Assembly (NCBI GenBank): GCA_030667645.1
Contig: DAOUVM010000035.1
Span: 1 to 11,593 of the forward strand
Source: Ardenticatenales bacterium
GTDB lineage: Bacteria > Chloroflexota > Anaerolineae > Promineifilales > UBA4811
Direction of reading: 5' to 3'
DNA length: 11,593 nt
Part shown: positions 7,393 to 11,593 of the stretch, one piece after another
Layout: the number at the start of each line of letters is the position of its first letter
Position numbering within the stretch: the stretch's first letter is position 1
The notes under the pieces: generated by a model
Database searches by the model: none
What the model was told of the DNA's origin: nothing
What the model saw: the letters and a program-made list of their open reading frames with translations, nothing else
Program-made: the position numbers and the translations under genes

Positions 7393-8528
7393 GCTAGATC
7401 AGGTAGCTGCTCCTTGATCGTACGGTAGCGCGCGTCCCAGGTATTCCTCCCCGCGATCTCCTTCCGTGCCTCAATCAACCCGGAATCGGTTTCCGCCAGC
7501 CCTGCCCCAATACCGGCCAGGAACTCATTCGCGTCCCGCGCCACCACCACCGGCCCGGCGTACGGCCGTAGTTCAGGCAGATCAGTCGCCACCAGCGGCT
7601 TCCCCGTCGCCAGGGCCTCGTAGGTCTTGACCGGGTGAATGTGGATCGTGTACTCGTTGATCAGATAGGGAATGACGAACAGGTCCATATGAGAGAGAAA
7701 AGCGGGCAGAACCTCGTGGGAACGAAAGCCCAGAAAGTGGACGTTGGGCAAGCGGCGCAGACGCGTGACATCACACCGAACGGGGCCGATGAGAATGATG
7801 GACGCGTTCGGGTGGGCAGCAGCCACACGAACGAGCAGTTCCTGATCGAGTCGTCCATCCAGCGTGCCAAAGAAGCAGATCCTTGGGTGGGCCAAAGTCA
7901 TCAGTTGAGCTGGTTCGGATCTAGGTTCCATGAACGGAGCGATATCAGCTCCCTCCGGCAAATAGGTCATGTGCTGGTTCTTGGCCTTGCGCTCAACATA
8001 CAATTCGCGGGAGGTGGCAAAAACGTGGTCGGCATGGCGCGCGAGCCAATCCTCCGACGTCACTATCCCAGGCGCGACTCCGGCGGGGTTGGTGATCATG
8101 CTGTCAATGCAGCTATAGATCAACCGGGCCGGGCGCAATTCCTTCACCAGTCCAACAACGATCGGAGTGGGTAGAAAGGTCCACACCATCAGCGGTGAGT
8201 CGCCGCTCAGCCGGCGAAACGCACGCATCAGGAGTCGTTGATTGACACGATCCACCCATGGCCGGCCGGGAAACGGTGCGATCACCGGCGAGAAAAGCGA
8301 AAGATTATCCGTCAGCTTGCGGAACCCTTTCAGGCCCCCACGTAGACGGTTGCGCAGTCGGCTTGCCAGCCGGCCCCAATCACGACGCCCCGCCGCGCGA
8401 ACACCAAAGGTCTCCACAAATGTGACCAGGTGGCCATCGTCCGCGAGGCGCGACGCCAGTGTCTGCTGCCCCTGCCAAGGAGCATCCCATTCTATCGCCG
8501 CTAGCCAGAGAATTCTATACCGTGTCAT
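7389..8528 (-). CDS. Glycosyltransferase, GT-B fold (GT4/GT1-like, TuaH-type)
   Basis: Second glycosyltransferase of the cluster (379 residues), probably acting in the cytoplasm on the same glycan. The N-terminus ILWLAAIEWDAPWQGQQTLASRLADDGH resembles the first strand and helix of GT-B enzymes that act on teichuronic acid and related polymers. The middle contains YSCIDS at about 138-143 and VFATSRELY at about 169-177, the hinge region. The donor domain starts near RICFFGTLDGRLD (216-228), continues with VHFLGFRSHEVLPAFLSHMD and ends in the conserved block HPVKTYEALATGKPLVAT (298-315) with Glu304 in the family's conserved acidic position. The canonical EX7E spacing is not obvious, in contrast to the neighbouring enzyme. 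The start is ATG at 8528, which overlaps the upstream stop as ATGA; AGGT is present six bases upstream. Fold assignment is firm; specificity is unknown. Confidence 0.9.
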   Translation of the reverse strand: MTRYRILWLAAIEWDAPWQGQQTLASRLADDGHLVTFVETFGVRAAGRRDWGRLASRLRNRLRGGLKGFRKLTDNLSLFSPVIAPFPGRPWVDRVNQRLLMRAFRRLSGDSPLMVWTFLPTPIVVGLVKELRPARLIYSCIDSMITNPAGVAPGIVTSEDWLARHADHVFATSRELYVERKAKNQHMTYLPEGADIAPFMEPRSEPAQLMTLAHPRICFFGTLDGRLDQELLVRVAAAHPNASIILIGPVRCDVTRLRRLPNVHFLGFRSHEVLPAFLSHMDLFVIPYLINEYTIHIHPVKTYEALATGKPLVATDLPELRPYAGPVVVARDANEFLAGIGAGLAETDSGLIEARKEIAGRNTWDARYRTIKEQLPDLA

Positions 8529-9514
8529 ACGCTACCTGCCCCTCGGCCAGTGATCTGCCGGAATCCTGATCGAGCCACCGAATCGCGCCAGAGAACAACA
8601 GCGCCACCAACCAAGCCCGGCAGCAGCACAACCGCATGTAATGCCACGCCGTATCCCAGACCCAGCTCTGGACCAATAGCAAACCAGCCGAGCCCGATTA
8701 TGCACAGGGCCTCAAAAATGCCAATGCTGGCTGGTACTCCCGGCACACGACCCCCCATCTGGAGCAGAATGAGGAGGACGGCGGCTATCGAGAATCGACC
8801 GGGGATGCCCAATGCGATGAGCACTAGCCAATTGACCAGCATTCCAGCAACCCAGATCGCTGCCGTCCACAGGATGAGGATGCAGGCCCGGCCTGGTCGG
8901 AGCCATGCAGCCATGCCATCCAACACCAACACACCTGCTCCGGTCACGCGCTCGCCGAATCGTACGAGCCACCCTTCCAACCAGCGCCGGCCGCTAACGA
9001 GGATCAGAGCGGCCAGCAAACCAACTGCAGCGGCCAGCGCCGCCGCCACCCCAGCCTGTTGTGCCCAGGCCGGCAGGGGAAGCAGCCACAGCAGCAGCAA
9101 GCCCCCTCCTGCCAGGGCCACCATGTCCAGCAGCTTCTCCCCGGCCACGGTAGTGAGGACCGCAACCTTGTCCCGGCCGCCTCCCTGCCCTACCAGATAG
9201 GCCCGAACGACAGGGCCCAACCTGACCGGAAAGGCGATGTTCACTAACTGGGCCACAAGGAGTGCGGACGCCAGCCGCTCAAAGCGCACCGGTCGTGAGC
9301 TGGGGAAAAGCGCCTTCCACCGAGCCGCGCCGACCGCAAAGGTGGCAGACTGGGCCAATAGCGCCAGCATTAGAAGCCAACCATTAGCGCCCCTGAGCGC
9401 ATGGAGGCTCTCAACCCAATCAATCTTCCTGGTGGCCAGCCAAAGCAGCACCACGCTGAAAAGCAAACCCAGCAGTCGCACACGCCTCTGCGAGGTCAGA
9501 CCGCCATCAGGCAT
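8525..9514 (-). CDS. LPG-synthase-TM/UPF0104 family integral membrane protein
   Basis: Polytopic membrane protein of the lysylphosphatidylglycerol synthase TM-region family, whose stand-alone members sit in many glycan loci and are proposed lipid-linked glycan flippases or accessory factors. Numbering is from ATG 9514 (329 residues). About eight hydrophobic segments are visible. Family motifs: NIAFPVRLGPVVRAYLVG (92-109), matching the conserved N-x3-P-x-R-x-G-x3-R pattern; then AGEKLLDMVAL (124-134), equivalent to the E-(K/R)-x2-D motif; and late PGVPASIGIFEAL (258-270). No C-terminal aminoacyl-transferase domain is present, so it is not a full MprF. ATG at 9544 would add ten residues and deepen the overlap with the upstream ligase gene to 38 bases; ATG 9514 gives an 8-base overlap. 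The downstream overlap is ATGA. The family is well supported; transport activity is inference. Confidence 0.88.
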   Translation of the reverse strand: MPDGGLTSQRRVRLLGLLFSVVLLWLATRKIDWVESLHALRGANGWLLMLALLAQSATFAVGAARWKALFPSSRPVRFERLASALLVAQLVNIAFPVRLGPVVRAYLVGQGGGRDKVAVLTTVAGEKLLDMVALAGGGLLLLWLLPLPAWAQQAGVAAALAAAVGLLAALILVSGRRWLEGWLVRFGERVTGAGVLVLDGMAAWLRPGRACILILWTAAIWVAGMLVNWLVLIALGIPGRFSIAAVLLILLQMGGRVPGVPASIGIFEALCIIGLGWFAIGPELGLGYGVALHAVVLLPGLVGGAVVLWRDSVARSGFRQITGRGAGSV

Positions 9515-10337
9515 TGCGGGGTTGTCGCATCGTTGTGTCACCATCCGGAATCCGATCGGTCTGCGTCCAGCGCCACACGGCCGCCAGCAGCCCGAACTGG
9601 CCCCAGATCATGATGTGGGCTCGCAGACTGGAGCCAACCGTATCCACTAGGCCGTGAACCAGAAAGGCCATCAGACCAGCCAGCAGTCCAATCGCCAGCG
9701 GTTCCCAGGGCCGCCCGCGGCTCAGACGTATCGCCTGCACCCCCATCACCCCCAGCAGGCCAATCAGCGCCAGGAACGCGATGAAACCGGGGAACCCGTG
9801 GTCTATTCCCGTCTGCACATAGATGTTGTGAACGTGCGGCATCTCTGTATCCGGACTCACCAGAAAGAGCGGGTAGAGAACAGGTAGTACTCGTGGGAAC
9901 ATACCGAGCCCAATGCCGGTAAAAGGAAAGTCCTGCATCATATACAGTCCGCGCGACAAGAGTTCCAGACGTCCCTCCCCACTGCGGACAGTACTGTCCC
10001 CAAGTCCTCCCATAGCCAGATTGAGCGCGGGCTGCAGTCCATAGGTGGCAACACCCACTCCGACGATAACGATCAGAACGAGTGCCGCCCAAGCCCAGCG
10101 GCCGCCGCGCCCCACGGCCACCATCAGCAGCGCCACACCGAACCCCAGCAACGCGCCTCTGGATTGGGTCAGGACCAGGACGCCTGTCTCAGCCAGAAAG
10201 AGTGCGCCCAGAAGCAACCGGTGGGTCCATGCTCGGGAGCTGCAGGTGTATGCGGCTGTCACCGGGATCAGCATCGCCAATACGCCGGCCACGATATTGG
10301 GGTGAAAACCCTGAGAATACCAAAAGTCGCCGATCAA
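9507..10337 (-). CDS. O-antigen ligase/polymerase-type protein, C-terminal fragment
   Basis: C-terminal part of a Wzy/WaaL-type membrane protein, which joins or polymerises lipid-linked glycan on the outer face of the membrane. It is in the same frame as the fragment at 10383-10838; only one TAA (10383-10385) separates them. The 15 codons between that TAA and TTG 10337 read as sensible protein (KFLPASLRQRIPHL), so TTG 10337 is unlikely to be a natural start. Motifs from TTG numbering: FHPNIVAG (11-18), VLTQSRGALLG (55-65), the Wzy_C signature, SGEGRLELLSRGLYM (119-133) leading into FTGIGLGMFPRV, and the loop PHVHNIYVQTGIDHGFPG (167-184) with its conserved His. Several membrane helices are visible. 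If not joined to the N-terminal part by readthrough or suppression, it would lack about five helices and is probably inactive. The reading frame is otherwise clean. Confidence 0.8.
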   Translation of the reverse strand: MIGDFWYSQGFHPNIVAGVLAMLIPVTAAYTCSSRAWTHRLLLGALFLAETGVLVLTQSRGALLGFGVALLMVAVGRGGRWAWAALVLIVIVGVGVATYGLQPALNLAMGGLGDSTVRSGEGRLELLSRGLYMMQDFPFTGIGLGMFPRVLPVLYPLFLVSPDTEMPHVHNIYVQTGIDHGFPGFIAFLALIGLLGVMGVQAIRLSRGRPWEPLAIGLLAGLMAFLVHGLVDTVGSSLRAHIMIWGQFGLLAAVWRWTQTDRIPDGDTTMRQPRNA

Positions 10338-10382
10338 GTGGGGGATCCGCTGCCGCAGACTGGCCGGCAGGAATTTGCTGCC

Positions 10383-10838
10383 TTATCCCCAAGCCGTGCC
10401 AAACAAGATCAGAGCCGCCAAAAGGGCCGTTCCGATCAGCACCGCCCACCCTGCCAGCTCAAGCTTGCGCCCTGTTCTGCCTCCACCCCCGCGGCTGGCC
10501 AAGGTGTTGACCAGAGAGTAAAAGAGCGCGACCGCGGCCACGTATTTGATGAGGTGGGGCACTGCCAACTCTGGAAGAGCGGCCGCCCACAAACCCACGG
10601 GAAGGGTGGCGAGTAGGATCAAAATCGGTATGTCGGCCGGAGTGGAGGTAAAGTAGCAACCGCGTGCAATCCGATGCAACCACCAAAGCAGCGGGACAGT
10701 CAACAGGGCCAACACCACCGCCGCGGTCGGTAATCGCTCAGAAAAGATCAATATGGACGAGACAGCAGCAACGGGGACAACCTGCCAATCGGCTAGCCAG
10801 GTCAAGAACGTCAACAAGCGGGAGTTCTCTTGGATCAC
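10383..10838 (-). CDS. O-antigen ligase/polymerase-type protein, N-terminal fragment
   Basis: Hydrophobic fragment of 151 residues with about five membrane segments (roughly 17-33, 36-54, 69-88, 93-113 and 127-147). It stops at TAA inside what looks like one ligase gene; the last residues LILFGTAWG lead naturally into GSKFLPASLRQRIPHLIGDF beyond the stop. The start is GTG at 10838: an in-frame TAG lies five codons upstream, so no earlier start is possible. No strong ribosome-binding site is visible. By itself it has no catalytic motif. A complete product would be 443 residues, within the usual length for WaaL/Wzy-type proteins. It is the first gene after the promoter candidate near 10940, so the stop would also affect translation of a leading cistron in the operon. 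Confidence 0.75.
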   Translation of the reverse strand: MIQENSRLLTFLTWLADWQVVPVAAVSSILIFSERLPTAAVVLALLTVPLLWWLHRIARGCYFTSTPADIPILILLATLPVGLWAAALPELAVPHLIKYVAAVALFYSLVNTLASRGGGGRTGRKLELAGWAVLIGTALLAALILFGTAWG

Positions 10839-10912
10839 GCGGTCGCGAACCTATTGGAGGCCGTGCGCGGCAGGATAGAAAGAATTTTTCACGCTCAACC
10901 CTCAGCGCTCTC

Positions 10913-10924
10913 CTGACTGGTCAG
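10913..10924. promoter_or_regulatory. Short inverted repeat, possible operator in the leader
   Basis: CTGACTGGTCAG has perfect 5-base arms around TG. It lies at about +7 to +18 relative to the start predicted from the extended -10 promoter, a place where a repressor could act. The arms are short and only one copy is present, so chance is a real alternative. Confidence 0.2.
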
Positions 10925-10937
10925 ATTCCAGCCGCCA

Positions 10938-10966
10938 ATTGTATCATGGGAGAGGGATTTGCCCAA
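10938..10966 (-). promoter_or_regulatory. Extended -10 promoter candidate for the polysaccharide operon
   Basis: Read leftward, TACAAT (10938-10943) matches five of six bases of the sigma-70 -10 box. It is preceded by TGA, giving the extended -10 pattern TGnTACAAT. TTGGGC (10961-10966) lies 17 bases upstream and keeps the TTG of a -35 box. Transcription would begin near 10931 and leave a leader of about 90 bases before GTG 10838. Both position and direction fit the ligase operon. Confidence 0.45.
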
Positions 10967-11049
10967 ACAGACAGGCCGCGGGTGTCGAGAAACAGACAAG
11001 ATGCAGTTCCGCCGCTCCGCAAGAATAACTGGCAGGTGTGGAGCCTTTT

Positions 11050-11067
11050 GACGGTTCGGACGGTTCC
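11050..11067. repeat. Tandem 9-base repeat
   Basis: GACGGTTCG is followed directly by GACGGTTCC, two 9-base units that differ only in the last base. They sit in the gap between the dehydrogenase stop and the ligase promoter, outside any supported gene. They could be a two-copy direct-repeat binding site or a replication slip. Confidence 0.45.
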
Positions 11068-11099
11068 GGGCGCGATCCTGGCAGACGGAGACTCGGTCT

Positions 11100-11593
11100 C
11101 TAAAGGCCAACTATCCGGGCCGGGCCGGTGATGTCTTTCAGAGCGTGGCGAGTGTCGACGATGAGTCTAGCCTCCTGGGCGATCTGGGACCAATCATAGC
11201 TACTGTGGTCAGCGATCACCACAACACAATCGGCGGCCGGCAGCGCCTGATCCAGATCCTCCGAGACCAGATCCATCCCCTCCTGGGCCAACGTGGGGAC
11301 AAAGGGGTCGTGATAGCTCACCCGCGCTCCTTTTTCCAGCAACTGCTGGATGACGTCCAACGCGGGACTCTCGCGCACGTCATCAATGTCGGGCTTGTAG
11401 GTCACCCCCAACACCAATACTTTCGATCCGCGGACCGGCTTGGCGTCATCGTTCAGCCCATCCACCACCTTGCCAACCACATAGTCCGGCATGTGGCTGT
11501 TGATCTCGCCGGCCAACTCGATGAACCGGGCATTATAGTTGAGCGTCTTGAGCTTCCAGGAGAGATAGTGGGGATCAAGTGGGATGCAATGCC
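11100..11593 (-). CDS. Nucleotide-sugar 6-dehydrogenase (N-terminus outside window)
   Basis: C-terminal 164 codons of a UDP-glucose/GDP-mannose dehydrogenase family enzyme, which oxidises the C6 alcohol of a nucleotide sugar to a carboxylate with two NAD+. The first visible residues HCIPLDPHYLSWK hold the catalytic Cys (codon 11586-11588) of the GxHCIPxDP motif. Then comes the central-helix block FIELAGEINSHMPDYVV, which resembles the UDP-N-acetylhexosamine 6-dehydrogenase branch (WbpA/WecC-like) more than UDP-glucose dehydrogenases. The C-terminal UDP-binding domain starts at KVLVLGVTYKPDIDDVRESP, with YHDPFV and the late ADHSSYDW. The NAD-binding N-terminal half is beyond the window edge, so no start codon can be given. 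Its place ahead of ligase and transferase genes fits supply of a uronic-acid-type sugar for the surface glycan. The family is firm; the exact substrate is inference. Confidence 0.93.
   Translation of the reverse strand, partial: HCIPLDPHYLSWKLKTLNYNARFIELAGEINSHMPDYVVGKVVDGLNDDAKPVRGSKVLVLGVTYKPDIDDVRESPALDVIQQLLEKGARVSYHDPFVPTLAQEGMDLVSEDLDQALPAADCVVVIADHSSYDWSQIAQEARLIVDTRHALKDITGPARIVGL

Larger units (their letters stand above)
9507..10838 (-). pseudogene. O-antigen ligase/polymerase gene interrupted by an in-frame TAA
   Basis: The two fragments above share one frame across 444 codons, and codon 152 is TAA. Translation continues on both sides without a shift, gap or repeat, and together the parts give a normal topology and length for the family. 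A single-base change (for example from CAA, GAA, AAA, TAC or TAT) would explain it. Possible readings are a recent nonsense mutation, a sequencing or assembly error, or suppression in the host. The sequence alone cannot separate these. Confidence 0.7.

Noticed and set aside
11088..11100. Hairpin GAGAC-TCG-GTCTC at the dehydrogenase stop, considered as a terminator
   Set aside because: The stem is only five pairs and no T-run follows on the minus strand, so it does not qualify as an intrinsic terminator.
10895..11110. Minus-strand frame of 71 codons in the gap before the ligase gene
   Set aside because: It has a TTG-type start inside the dehydrogenase gene, basic low-complexity composition and no motif, and it runs through the promoter candidate.
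1..11593. CRISPR array, tRNA, rRNA, insertion sequence or toxin-antitoxin pair
   Set aside because: No regularly spaced repeats, no tRNA-like cloverleaf sequence, no transposase motifs and no small two-gene unit were seen on either strand.

Overview
All genes I can support in this window read leftward on the minus strand, so the biological order runs from high to low coordinates. The DNA is GC-rich (roughly 60%). It uses many GTG starts, packs genes with 4-base overlaps and is unusually rich in the palindrome CGGCCG. The style of the proteins suggests a Chloroflexota (Anaerolineae-like) bacterium. The clues are a membrane-fusion protein built from repeated alanine-rich helices ending in 'LLxGP', and an anchored glycosidase-like protein with a Pro/Thr-rich linker. 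This assignment is inference from style, with no phylogenetic marker in the window.

Region 1 (11593 down to about 4860) is a surface-polysaccharide locus. It opens with the C-terminal part of a nucleotide-sugar 6-dehydrogenase, which would make an acidic sugar donor. A 261-base gap follows with a good extended -10 promoter candidate. Next comes an O-antigen ligase/polymerase-type membrane protein cut in two by one in-frame TAA. After it are a UPF0104/LPG-synthase-TM-type integral membrane protein, two GT-B fold glycosyltransferases, and a membrane-anchored protein with a clan GH-A-like glycosidase domain. The genes from the ligase through the glycosidase overlap or nearly touch, so they probably form one operon that assembles, transfers and perhaps trims a cell-surface glycan.

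Region 2 (4837 to 3638) is an M24-family metallopeptidase of the Xaa-Pro aminopeptidase type, 22 bases after the glycosidase-like gene. It has all five metal ligands but Asp where many relatives have a catalytic His. It is probably co-transcribed with region 1, although its function looks unrelated.

Region 3 (3333 to 1) follows a 304-base non-coding gap. It is a three-gene MacAB-like ABC export operon: a periplasmic-adaptor/HlyD-type protein, an ATPase and an FtsX/MacB-type permease whose C-terminus lies beyond the window. The adaptor has a very long helical hairpin whose glycine breaks are placed in exact mirror symmetry around a central Cys-Cys loop.

I see no rRNA, tRNA, CRISPR array, insertion sequence or phage gene. 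The most notable points are the mirror-symmetric hairpin, the nonsense-split ligase, the uncharacterised glycosidase-like protein in the glycan operon, and the CGGCCG excess.
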